From Shinella sp032095155 (GTDB lineage Bacteria > Pseudomonadota > Alphaproteobacteria > Rhizobiales > Rhizobiaceae), in contig NZ_JBLZPK010000060.1 of assembly GCF_049199905.1 (NCBI RefSeq), positions 124,001 through 188,000 on the forward strand: DNA of 64,000 nt, given 5' to 3'. This document shows, one piece after another, positions 51,089-59,110 of this stretch (position 1 is its first letter; each line of letters opens with the position of its first letter). The notes under the pieces were generated by a model. It was not told the origin of the DNA, did no database searches, and saw only the letters and a program-made list of their open reading frames with translations. The translations under genes and the position numbers were made by a program.

Positions 51089-51966
51089 ACGAGACGCTCG
51101 AACTCGCCCTCCTGCCCTTCCAGCTCGCCTTCATGCAGAACGCCTTCCTGGTGACGCTGATCATCGCGGTGCCGATGGCGCTGCTCTCCTGCTATCTCGT
51201 GCTGAAGGGCTGGTCGCTGATGGGCGATGCGGTCTCGCATGCCGTGCTGCCGGGCGTCGTCATCGCCTATGTCGTCGGCCTGCCCTTTGCCGCAGGCGCC
51301 TTCGTCGCCGGCCTCACCTGCGCGCTCGCCGCCGGCTACCTCAAGGACAACAGCCGCGTGAAGGAGGATACCGTCCTCGGCATCGTCTTTTCCGGCATGT
51401 TCGCGCTCGGCCTCGTGCTTTACGTCAAGATCCAGCCGGATATCCATCTCGACCATATCCTCTTCGGCGACATGCTCGGCATCGCCCCATCCGATCTCAT
51501 AGAAACCGGCGTGATCGCCATCGCCTCGACCGGCTTCATCCTGCTCTTCCGCAAGGACCTGCTGGTGCATGCCTTCGACCGCCAGCACGCCTCCGCCATC
51601 GGCCTGCCGGTGAAGCTCCTGCATTACGGCCTGCTCGCCGTGCTCTCGCTGGTCGTCGTCGGTGCCCTGAAGGCGGTCGGCATCATCCTCGCCATCGCCA
51701 TGCTGGTTGCACCCGGAGCCATAGCCGCCCTCCTCACCCGGCGTTTTCCGAGCATGCTGCTCGTCGCTGTCGGCGTCGCGGTCGGCGCCTCGTTCTTCGG
51801 CATCTGGCTGAGCTTCATCATCGACAGCGCGCCGGCGCCCACCATCGTGCTCCTGATGACCATCCTCTTCGTCTTCGCCTTCGTGCGGCAGATGCTTGAA
51901 AACCGGAAGCCCGGCACGCAGGCCGGGCAACGGGCGACGATGTCGTCAGAGGCGTCGGATCAATAG
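51085..51966 (+). CDS. sitD: Manganese ABC transporter permease
   Basis: This 293-residue ABC-3 permease is paralogous to SitC (LVLKGWSLMGDAVSHAVLPGVVIAYVVGLPFAAGAF; VAPGAIAALLTRRFPSML). It completes the sitABCD operon. Its stop overlaps by a few bases the stop of the convergent small secreted protein, so transcripts from both sides may overlap. Confidence 0.94.
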   Translation: MNETLELALLPFQLAFMQNAFLVTLIIAVPMALLSCYLVLKGWSLMGDAVSHAVLPGVVIAYVVGLPFAAGAFVAGLTCALAAGYLKDNSRVKEDTVLGIVFSGMFALGLVLYVKIQPDIHLDHILFGDMLGIAPSDLIETGVIAIASTGFILLFRKDLLVHAFDRQHASAIGLPVKLLHYGLLAVLSLVVVGALKAVGIILAIAMLVAPGAIAALLTRRFPSMLLVAVGVAVGASFFGIWLSFIIDSAPAPTIVLLMTILFVFAFVRQMLENRKPGTQAGQRATMSSEASDQ

Positions 51967-52259
51967 ACGTCGACGACGCGATTTTCGCACTTGCGGACGT
52001 GCTCGAAGTAGCGATTGCCGTAGGCGTCGTAGCGGCGGACCTTTTCCACCATGCAGAAGACGTCACCCTTGACCTTGACGACTTCATAGCGCGGGCGATG
52101 GGTGATTACACGCAGGTATTCCGCGCCGTCACTGCCGCCGCGACCACCGTGACCGCCACGGCCACCACCATTGTCACCACGGCTCTGGGCCATGGCGACG
52201 CCGGCGAAGGACGATGCGAGGGTTGCGATGGCAAGGATGGTTACGATCGATTTTTTCAT
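51960..52259 (-). CDS. Small secreted RGG-rich protein
   Basis: This 99-residue precursor has a Sec signal peptide (MKKSIVTILAIATLASSFAGVAMA). The mature N terminus is Gly/Arg rich (QSRGDNGGGRGGHGGRGGSDG), followed by a compact domain with two Cys (VFCMVEKVRRYDAYGNRYFEHVRKCENRVVDVY). The Cys spacing suggests one disulfide in the periplasm. AGAGGAG lies upstream of the start. No family is recognised. The His in the Gly/Arg segment is too sparse to claim metal binding. Confidence 0.78.
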   Translation of the reverse strand: MKKSIVTILAIATLASSFAGVAMAQSRGDNGGGRGGHGGRGGSDGAEYLRVITHRPRYEVVKVKGDVFCMVEKVRRYDAYGNRYFEHVRKCENRVVDVY

Positions 52260-52483
52260 GGGTTTCTCTCCTCTTTAAGGGGAACCGGACTATCCGTTCC
52301 GTGAGAAGAAAGATCGCATATCCCGGCATTGCCGGCTGTTCCCCATGGCACATGGCCAGCGACGCAGGATAGGTCAGCGCCGGTCGACAGCTTTGCCTTT
52401 TCCGTCTATCGTCCGCCGCAATCGCCCGCCGGTCCATCGCATTCGGCGGCAAAAGACCAGAAGACCAACGCATACGGGACACC

Positions 52484-53719
52484 ATGGCGCATATCGGTAT
52501 CGTCGGCGGCGGGCTTATCGGCTGCGCCTCAGCGCTGCATTTGCTCGAACAGGGCCACGCCGTCACCATCCTCGAGCGGGATGCCGGTGGCCTGCCGGCT
52601 TCCGTCGGCAATGCCGGCATTCTCGCAACGCCGGAGATCGACCCGATCGCGCGGCCGGACATGCTGCTCTCCGTGCCGAAATGGCTGCTCGATCCACTCG
52701 GGCCTTTGACGCTGCGATGGCAGGATCTGCCCGCGCTGACGCCCTGGCTCATCCGGCTGCTGCTCTCGGCCCGCGCGGGCAAGGTCGCCGCCAGCCGTGC
52801 CGCCCTGCTCTATCTCATGAAGACCGCCGAGGCCGACCATCTGCGCCTCGGTGGGTTCGTCGGCATTTCCGGCCATATCCGCGACACCGGCGCAATGACG
52901 GTCTTTGACAGCGCCGCCGCCCGCGACAAGGTTTTTGCGCATGAGACTGAGAACGCCAAGCTGATCGGCTGCAATGTCGAAAAGCTCGATGTGGAGGAAG
53001 CCCGCCGCCGCGTGCCGGCTTTGCAGGGCGCCTTTGCCGGTGCCGTCTTCAACGACGGCCACAAGACGTTCGAATATCCGCTGACCTTCCTGCGCCGCCT
53101 GCAGGCAGCGCTTCGCGAGCGCGCAGCCCTCGTCGATGCCACGGTCTCCTCGGTCGCGCAGGCTGAGAGCGGCGTCCTCGTACGCACCGAAGGCGGCCGC
53201 GAGTTCACCTTCGACAGGCTGGCGATCACCTCCGGCATCTGGTCGCGCCGCTTCGTGGCCGATCTCGGCCTGAAGGTGCTGCTCGAAACCGAGCGCGGCT
53301 ACAACACCACCTTCATGAACCCATCGACCACGCTGGAAATGCCGGTGTTCTTCTCTGAGCACGGCTTCGTCGCGACGCCCTTCGAAAACGCGTTGCGCAT
53401 CGGCGGTGCAGTCGAGCTTGCCTCGCCGGAAGCCCCCGCCAATTACAAGCGCGCCGCCGCCATGCGCCGAAAGATGCGCCGTTACGTGCCGGACCTTCAG
53501 GAGGACGGCGGAACGGAATGGATGGGCCGCCGGCCCTCGACGCCGGATTCGATCCCCGTCATCAGCCTGCATCCGCGTGATCCACGCATCGCCTTTGCCT
53601 TCGGCCACGGTCATCTCGGCCTGACGCTCTCGGCAACGACCGGCCGCCATGTCGCCCGCCTGCTGGCCGGCGAGGGCGAAAGCGCGCTTGCCCCCTTCTC
53701 CATCACCCGCTTCCAGTAG
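52484..53719 (+). CDS. FAD-dependent D-amino-acid dehydrogenase-like oxidoreductase
   Basis: This 411-residue DAO-family flavoprotein has an N-terminal FAD motif IGIVGGGLIGCASALHLLEQGHAVTILERD and the DadA-like sequence SVGNAGILATPEIDPIARPDM. Near the C terminus is WMGRRPSTPDSIPVISLHPRDPRIAFAFGHGHLGLTLSATTGRHVARLL. DadA-type enzymes oxidise D-amino acids to keto acids and pass electrons to quinones. The exact amine substrate is not inferable. It is about 40 bases upstream of the nucleoside hydrolase and may be co-transcribed. Confidence 0.9.
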   Translation: MAHIGIVGGGLIGCASALHLLEQGHAVTILERDAGGLPASVGNAGILATPEIDPIARPDMLLSVPKWLLDPLGPLTLRWQDLPALTPWLIRLLLSARAGKVAASRAALLYLMKTAEADHLRLGGFVGISGHIRDTGAMTVFDSAAARDKVFAHETENAKLIGCNVEKLDVEEARRRVPALQGAFAGAVFNDGHKTFEYPLTFLRRLQAALRERAALVDATVSSVAQAESGVLVRTEGGREFTFDRLAITSGIWSRRFVADLGLKVLLETERGYNTTFMNPSTTLEMPVFFSEHGFVATPFENALRIGGAVELASPEAPANYKRAAAMRRKMRRYVPDLQEDGGTEWMGRRPSTPDSIPVISLHPRDPRIAFAFGHGHLGLTLSATTGRHVARLLAGEGESALAPFSITRFQ

Positions 53720-53759
53720 GCGCGCGATCAACGCTCAAAACAACAAGAAAGGTACCACC

Positions 53760-54710
53760 ATGCATAAGGTCATCTTTGATACGGATCCCGGCGTCGACGA
53801 CGCCATGGCGCTGCTGTTCCTGCACAATCACCCCGACATCGACCTCATCGGCATCACTACCGTCTTCGGCAATGCCTCGATCGAGACCACGACGCGCAAC
53901 GCGCTGTTCCTGAAGCGCGAATGGGGCATCCCGGCGCCGGTCGCCAAGGGTGAGGGCAAGACCTACAATCCCATGCGCAACCCGGTCGACTGGCCGGTGA
54001 TGATCCACGGCCATGACGGACTAGGTAACATCAACGTGCCAGAGACGATCGACCTGGCGGTCGATCCGCGCGCCGCACCACGCTTCATCATCGAGACCGT
54101 GCGCGCCAATCCCGGCGAAGTCACGCTGATCGCCGTCGGCCGCATGTCGAACCTCGCCTATGCGTTGAAGGAGGACCCCGAGATTGCCGGCCTCGTCAAG
54201 CAGGTCATCATCATGGGCGGCGCCTTCGACGTGCCCGGCAACATCACACCGGCCGCCGAAGCCAATATCCATGGCGATCCGGAAGCCGCCGACGCCGTGA
54301 TGACCGCACCATGGAAGGTCGTCGTCGTCGGCCTCGACGTGACGATGAAGACCGTGATGACGCGCCGGCGCCTGGCCGAACTCACCGCGCGGAACAGCAC
54401 GCATCTGAAGCTGCTCTCCGACATGTCGCAGTTCTATATCGACTTCTACGGCCAGCACGTGAAGGACGAGGGCATGGTGGTGCATGACAGCTGCGCCTGC
54501 ATCTATCTCGTCGCCCCCGAGCTCTTCGCCACCCGCAGCGGTGCGATCCGCGTCGTGGCCGGCGGCATCGCCGATGGCCAGACGATCCAGAAGCCCGACG
54601 CCCGCAGCTTCCCGCCGGGAAACTGGGACGATCTGCCCAGCCAGCACGCCTGCATCGGCATCGATGCGGAAAAGGTCATGGCGCTGCTCGACGAAACGCT
54701 CGTCCGCTAA
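53760..54710 (+). CDS. Inosine-uridine-type nucleoside hydrolase
   Basis: This 316-residue enzyme belongs to the IUNH family and hydrolyses the N-glycosidic bond of ribonucleosides. The Ca2+-binding signature is FDTDPGVDDAMALLFL near the N terminus, and further ligands occur in VIIMGGAFDVPGNITPAAEANIHGDPEAADAV and VHDSCACIYLV. Start ATG 53760 has AAGG 8 bases upstream; the longer frame is non-family. It has no signal peptide, so it acts on imported nucleosides. A hairpin follows before the convergent ung. Confidence 0.93.
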   Translation: MHKVIFDTDPGVDDAMALLFLHNHPDIDLIGITTVFGNASIETTTRNALFLKREWGIPAPVAKGEGKTYNPMRNPVDWPVMIHGHDGLGNINVPETIDLAVDPRAAPRFIIETVRANPGEVTLIAVGRMSNLAYALKEDPEIAGLVKQVIIMGGAFDVPGNITPAAEANIHGDPEAADAVMTAPWKVVVVGLDVTMKTVMTRRRLAELTARNSTHLKLLSDMSQFYIDFYGQHVKDEGMVVHDSCACIYLVAPELFATRSGAIRVVAGGIADGQTIQKPDARSFPPGNWDDLPSQHACIGIDAEKVMALLDETLVR

Positions 54711-54719
54711 ATCCAAGCC

Positions 54720-54740
54720 GGCCGGTGCCCCTCACCGGCC
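54720..54740. terminator. Hairpin between nucleoside hydrolase and ung
   Basis: A perfect 8-bp stem (GGCCGGTG / CACCGGCC) with a 5-base loop lies between the convergent genes. There is no T-run on either side. Confidence 0.55.
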
Positions 54741-54753
54741 GCCTCATCCCTGA

Positions 54754-55449
54754 TCATTGCGCCATACCGGGCAATTGCCAGTCGATCGGCTTGCGTCCGT
54801 GTTTCTCGAGGAAGGCATTCGCTTTCGAAAACGGTTTCGTGCCGAAGAAGCCGTTATGTGCAGACAGAGGAGAAGGATGCGGCGAGCGCAGCACGAGATG
54901 GCGCTTGCTGTCGACGAAGGCAGCCTTCTTCTGCGCGTAGGATCCCCAGAGGATGAAGACGACGGGCTTTTCCTGCTCGTTGACCGCGCGGATGACGGCG
55001 TCCGTGAACCGCTCCCAGCCCTTGCCCTGGTGAGACGCGGCGCGGCCCATCTCGACGGTCAGCACGCTGTTCAGCAGCAACACGCCCTGCTTCGCCCAAT
55101 GCTCCAGAAAGCCGTGGCGCGCGGGCGGGATACCGAGATCGTCCTGCATCTCCTTGTAGATATTGACGAGCGACGGCGGAATGCGCACGCCGGGTTGCAC
55201 CGAAAAGCACAGGCCATGCGCCTGCCCCTCGCCGTGATAGGGATCCTGTCCGAGAATGACGACGCGCACCTCGTCGAGCGGCGTGAGGTCGAGCGCGCGA
55301 AAATACTCCGCCCCCTTCGGGAAGATGCGGCGGCCCTCCTGCTTCTGCTCCAGCAGGAAGGCCTTCAGATCGGCCATATAGGGGCTGGAAAATTCGTGGG
55401 CCAGCGGCCCCTTCCAGCTTTCGCCAATCTTTACGTCCGTCGCAGCCAT
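54754..55449 (-). CDS. ung: Uracil-DNA glycosylase
   Basis: This 231-residue family-1 UDG removes uracil from DNA in base-excision repair. The catalytic water-activating motif is GQDPYHG (D69 to G73), the uracil-recognition Asn lies in LLLNSVLTVE, and the DNA-intercalation motif is HPSPLSAHNGFFG. Length and order are standard. It is monocistronic and convergent with the nucleoside hydrolase. Confidence 0.96.
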   Translation of the reverse strand: MAATDVKIGESWKGPLAHEFSSPYMADLKAFLLEQKQEGRRIFPKGAEYFRALDLTPLDEVRVVILGQDPYHGEGQAHGLCFSVQPGVRIPPSLVNIYKEMQDDLGIPPARHGFLEHWAKQGVLLLNSVLTVEMGRAASHQGKGWERFTDAVIRAVNEQEKPVVFILWGSYAQKKAAFVDSKRHLVLRSPHPSPLSAHNGFFGTKPFSKANAFLEKHGRKPIDWQLPGMAQ

Positions 55450-55535
55450 CGCCCTGCTCCCTCTGTTTCAGGAGCGGAGCTTAACGCCAGATGCGCGAAA
55501 CGACCGGCCGAAGCGCCGGTCATCCACAGCAAATC

Positions 55536-56702
55536 TCAGGCGACACCAAGCACCGTCATCAGGCTTCTCATACGCTCGGCGGCAAGCTCCGGCCTGTCGA
55601 GCACATTGGCCTGATCCGCGAGGCGGAAGACATCGGCATAATGCGTGACGCCGCGCGCCGACTGCATGCCCGCCGGCATGGTGAAGTGATCCTGATGACC
55701 GTTCAGCCAGGCGAGGAACACGACACCGGCCTTGTAATACTGCGTCGGCGCTTCGAAAATCTTGCGCGACAGCGGCACGGTCGGCTCGATGACCGCGCGG
55801 AACGTATCGACATCTCCGGCGGCAAGCGAGGCAAGCGCCTTCGAAGCCTGCGGTGCGACGGCGTCGAAAATGCCGAGCAAGGCGTGGCTGTATTTGCGGC
55901 CGTCGCCTTCAATGAGTTCGGCATAGTTGAAATCGTCGCCGGTGAAGCACAGCACATCTTCCGGCAACCGGTCGCGAAGCGCGACTTCACAGGCATTGTC
56001 GAGCAGCGAAATCTTGATGCCCTCGACCTTCGAACGGTTCTCCTCGATGATGGAAAGCACGGCATCGAGCGCCGGTTCGAAGTTTTCCGAGCCCCAGTAG
56101 CCGCGGAGCTGTGGATCGAACATGTCGCCCAGCCAGTGCAGCACGACCTTGTCCTTCGCCTGACCGAGGATGCGGCCATAGACCTTGCGATAGTCGTCGG
56201 GCGATTTGGCAAGACGGGCAAGCGCCCGGCTCGCCATCATGATCGCCCTGCCGCCATGCTTTTCGACGAAGCCGATCTGCTCCTCGTAGGCGCGGATGAC
56301 ATCATCGAGCGACCGGGCATCGGCTGGGTTGAGATGGTCCGTGCCGGCGCCGCAGGCAAGGTCCGCGCCCGGCACCGTCTTGGCATCGGCAAGCGAGCGG
56401 CGGATCAATTCCTGCGCGCCGGCCCAGTCGAGCCCCATGCCGCGCTGCGCCGTATCCATCGCTTCGGCAATGCGGAAGCCCAGCGACCAGAGATGATGCC
56501 GGAACGCCAGGGTGGCGTCCCAGTCCACCGCCGGCGCCTCCCACGGCCGCGTGTCGCGGCGCGGGTCCGAAACGACATGGGCCGCAGCATAGGCGATGCG
56601 GTTGAATACAGGCGCGGAGGCAGGTCGCGCCGTGGGCGTACCCACGAGAGAATAGGCTTCGACGCCACCATCGGCACGCGGCAGGGAAAGGCTGATCGGC
56701 AT
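55536..56702 (-). CDS. DUF993-family protein (DapA-like TIM barrel)
   Basis: This 388-residue cytosolic protein matches DUF993, a family distantly related to the dihydrodipicolinate synthase/N-acetylneuraminate lyase TIM barrels. Visible segments include WDATLAFRHHLWSLGFRIAEAMDTAQRGMGLDW, LVLHWLGDMFDPQL-like KVVLHWLGDMFDPQLRGYWG and VEGIKISLLDNACEVALRDRLP, where Lys of GIKIS sits where DapA-type enzymes carry the Schiff-base lysine. A retro-aldol or dehydration role on a sugar acid is plausible but unproved. It diverges from the lacI gene, and a matching operator precedes both. Confidence 0.82.
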   Translation of the reverse strand: MPISLSLPRADGGVEAYSLVGTPTARPASAPVFNRIAYAAAHVVSDPRRDTRPWEAPAVDWDATLAFRHHLWSLGFRIAEAMDTAQRGMGLDWAGAQELIRRSLADAKTVPGADLACGAGTDHLNPADARSLDDVIRAYEEQIGFVEKHGGRAIMMASRALARLAKSPDDYRKVYGRILGQAKDKVVLHWLGDMFDPQLRGYWGSENFEPALDAVLSIIEENRSKVEGIKISLLDNACEVALRDRLPEDVLCFTGDDFNYAELIEGDGRKYSHALLGIFDAVAPQASKALASLAAGDVDTFRAVIEPTVPLSRKIFEAPTQYYKAGVVFLAWLNGHQDHFTMPAGMQSARGVTHYADVFRLADQANVLDRPELAAERMRSLMTVLGVA

Positions 56703-56734
56703 AGAATCCTCCCAAGAGTTTTCAGGGCAATAAT

Positions 56735-56750
56735 TTAGATCGTTCCAAAT
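56735..56750. promoter_or_regulatory. LacI-type operator before the DUF993 gene
   Basis: TTAGATCGTTCCAAAT contains GATCGTTCCAAAT, the reverse complement of the block at 56986-56998 near the lacI promoter. It has the central CG of LacI operators and lies 33-48 bases upstream of the DUF993 ATG. Confidence 0.75.
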
Positions 56751-56979
56751 TTCAAGCAGGATTTTCCGGAATTGCGGAGAACGAGGCTAGGGACATCTTG
56801 CAGTCGGGACACTGAAAACGGCTTCATCACTTCCGATCCGCGTTCAAGAAGAACGACATAAAACCCTGATTACCAGCGAATTTGACAATGACGTCGGCGC
56901 CCTCGCCACCTTTGAACGCCGAGGCGACACCGTGTAAGCCTGACGCATCGACTGCTCGCAAGCGGTTACAATTCACCGC

Positions 56980-57008
56980 TTGACAAATTTGGAACGATCC
57001 AATTAATT
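56980..57008 (+). promoter_or_regulatory. Promoter of the lacI-led catabolic operon
   Basis: A consensus -35 TTGACA at 56980-56985 and an AT-rich -10 (TTAATT, 57003-57008) are 17 bases apart. The operator at 56988-57003 fills the spacer, so bound repressor would exclude polymerase. Confidence 0.65.
56988..57003. promoter_or_regulatory. LacI-type operator inside the lacI promoter
   Basis: TTTGGAACGATCCAAT is an imperfect palindrome (TTGGA..CG..TCCAA) centred on CG and sits between the -35 and -10 elements. Confidence 0.78.
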
Positions 57009-57049
57009 AACGCCAACAAGCGGGGAACGAGGCCCGCACAGGGAGGACG

Positions 57050-58093
57050 ATGGTGAACAAGGGCCGGGTGACTGTCGTCGATATTGCGCGCGCCGCCGGC
57101 GTGTCGAAATCGACCGTGTCGCTCGTCCTGCAGGCAAGCCCCCTCGTCAACGAAGCGACGCGCGCCAAGGTCAACGCCGTCATCCGCGAGCTCGGCTATG
57201 TCTATAATCGCGGGGCGGCGAACCTGCGCCAATCGGCGTCGTCGAAGATCATCGGCATCATCGTCAACGATCTCACCAACTCGTTCTTCGCGGAGCTCGC
57301 GGTCGGCATGGACATGGTCATGCAGTCGGCGGGCTATGTGCAGTTTCTGTCAAACTCCGCCGAAAGCGTCGATCGCCAGCGCGAGGTCATCGCCTCCATG
57401 CGCGAGCATGGCATTGCCGGCCTCATCATCTCGCCCGCCCGTGGCACGGAGGCCGTCGACCTGAAGCCGCTGGTCGCCAGCGGCATCCCGGTCGTCGCGG
57501 TGGTGCGCAACGTGGTCGGCGCAAAGGTCTCCTCACTGTTTTCCGACAACTATGCCGGCGCGAAGGATGCCGTCCGGCATCTCGTTTCGCTTGGCCACAG
57601 CCGCATCGCCTTCCTCGGCGGCATCGCCAACACGACCGTCTTCACCGAACGCGTGCAAGGCTGGCGCGATGCGCTGGCGGAAGCCGGCCTCGCGGCCCCC
57701 GATACGCTGGTCATCAGCTCGACGGCCTCACGCGCCGGCGGCGTAGCGGCAATCGAGCGTGCCCTTTCGCTGCAAGATGCGCCGACGGCCGCCCTCTGCT
57801 TCAACGACGCGGCCGCCTTTGGGGTCTGCGACGGCCTTCGGGCCGCCGGCAAGGAACCGGGCCGCGATTTCGGCGTGGTCGGCTTCGACGATGTGATCGA
57901 GGCCGAGACCGCCGTGCCGGCGCTGACGACGGTCTCCGTCGATCCGCAGGGCATGGGCCGGCGCGCGGCACAGCTGCTTTTGAAACAAATCAATGCGGGT
58001 CGGGTGGAGCCCGAGGCGATCGTCGGTTCGGTGCGCCTCGTCGTGCGCCAGAGCTGCGGCGCCGGAGAAAAGACGCGGAGGATGTCGGCATGA
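57050..58093 (+). CDS. LacI-family regulator of the DUF993 module
   Basis: This 347-residue regulator has an N-terminal helix-turn-helix (VTVVDIARAAGVSKSTVSLVLQASPLV), the hinge NRGAANLRQSASSKIIGII, and a sugar-binding-like effector core (NDLTNSFFAELAVGMD, GFDDVIEAETAVPALTTVSVDPQGMG). GGGAGG lies 5 bases before ATG 57050. The next gene starts inside its stop codon (4-base overlap), so the regulator is the first cistron of the catabolic operon and is autoregulated through the operator in its promoter. Confidence 0.94.
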   Translation: MVNKGRVTVVDIARAAGVSKSTVSLVLQASPLVNEATRAKVNAVIRELGYVYNRGAANLRQSASSKIIGIIVNDLTNSFFAELAVGMDMVMQSAGYVQFLSNSAESVDRQREVIASMREHGIAGLIISPARGTEAVDLKPLVASGIPVVAVVRNVVGAKVSSLFSDNYAGAKDAVRHLVSLGHSRIAFLGGIANTTVFTERVQGWRDALAEAGLAAPDTLVISSTASRAGGVAAIERALSLQDAPTAALCFNDAAAFGVCDGLRAAGKEPGRDFGVVGFDDVIEAETAVPALTTVSVDPQGMGRRAAQLLLKQINAGRVEPEAIVGSVRLVVRQSCGAGEKTRRMSA

Positions 58094-59091
58094 CGAAATG
58101 GGGTTTGATCGGCGCGAGCACGATCGCCAGGGAATGGGTGATCGGCGCCATCCGCGCAACGGGCGGCGAGATCGTGTCCGTGATGAGCACCAGCGCCGAG
58201 CGCGGCAAGGCCTATGCCGACGCGCAGGGCATCGCCAAATCGGTGACGACGCTCGAAGAGCTCGTCAACGATCCTGATATCGACGCTGTTTACATTTCCA
58301 CGACGAACGAACTGCATCGCGACCAGGCGCTTGCCGCCGCCAAGGCCGGCAAACACATCCTGTGCGAAAAGCCGCTCGCCATGTCGCTTGCCGATGCCCG
58401 CGCCATGGTACAGGCCGCCAAGGATGCCGGCGTCGTCATGGCGACCAACCATCACCTGCGCAATGCCGCGACGCACCGCGCGATGCGCGAGGCCATCAAG
58501 GCTGGCCGTATCGGCACGCCGCTGTCGGCCCGCGTCTTCCATGCCGTCTATCTGCCGCCGCATCTGCAAGGCTGGCGCCTCGACAAGCCGGAGGCTGGCG
58601 GCGGCGTGATCCTCGACATCACCGTTCACGATGCCGATACGCTGCGCTTCGTGCTGGACAGCGACCCGGTCGAGGCCATCGCCTTCTCCCAGGCCGGCGG
58701 CATGGGCAAGGCCGGGCTGGAGGATGCCGTGATGGGCGTGCTGCGCTTCGAAAACGGCGTCATTGCCCAGTTCCATGACGGCTTCACCACGAAATTCGCC
58801 GAAACCGGGCTTGAAGTCCACGGCACCGAGGGTTCGCTGATCGGCCGCAACGTCATGACGCAGCGCGCCATCGGCACGGTGACGCTGCGCGATGCGGGCG
58901 GCGAACAGGACTTGCCGCTCGACCCCCGCAATCTCTACGAGACCGCACTTGCCGCCTTCCACGCCGCCGTTGCCGGCAAGGGAAAGCCGTCCGCGACGGG
59001 CGAGGATGGCGTCTGGTCGCTGGCATCGGGCCTAGCCGTGGTGGAAGCCGCGCGCACCGGCGGCACGGTCAAGATCGCACCGGGCCTTTGA
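58090..59091 (+). CDS. Gfo/Idh/MocA-family dehydrogenase
   Basis: This 333-residue NAD(P)-dependent oxidoreductase has the Rossmann motif WGLIGASTIAREWVIGAIR, the catalytic EKP motif in HILCEKPLAMSLADA, and the C-terminal active-site segment GGGVILDITVHDADTLRFVL, with Asp and His at the family positions. It is translationally coupled to lacI. The family oxidises hydroxyls of sugars, inositols or their derivatives. The substrate is presumably that of the module's repressor. Confidence 0.92.
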   Translation: MTKWGLIGASTIAREWVIGAIRATGGEIVSVMSTSAERGKAYADAQGIAKSVTTLEELVNDPDIDAVYISTTNELHRDQALAAAKAGKHILCEKPLAMSLADARAMVQAAKDAGVVMATNHHLRNAATHRAMREAIKAGRIGTPLSARVFHAVYLPPHLQGWRLDKPEAGGGVILDITVHDADTLRFVLDSDPVEAIAFSQAGGMGKAGLEDAVMGVLRFENGVIAQFHDGFTTKFAETGLEVHGTEGSLIGRNVMTQRAIGTVTLRDAGGEQDLPLDPRNLYETALAAFHAAVAGKGKPSATGEDGVWSLASGLAVVEAARTGGTVKIAPGL

Positions 59092-59110
59092 GGACTATTC
59101 GGAAAAGACC

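Larger units (their letters stand above)
56703..57049. other. Divergent control region of the DUF993 module
   Basis: This 347-base gap contains two operator copies near its ends and the lacI promoter (separate entries). Between them I see no coding frame, strong hairpin or RNA motif. Confidence 0.6.
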
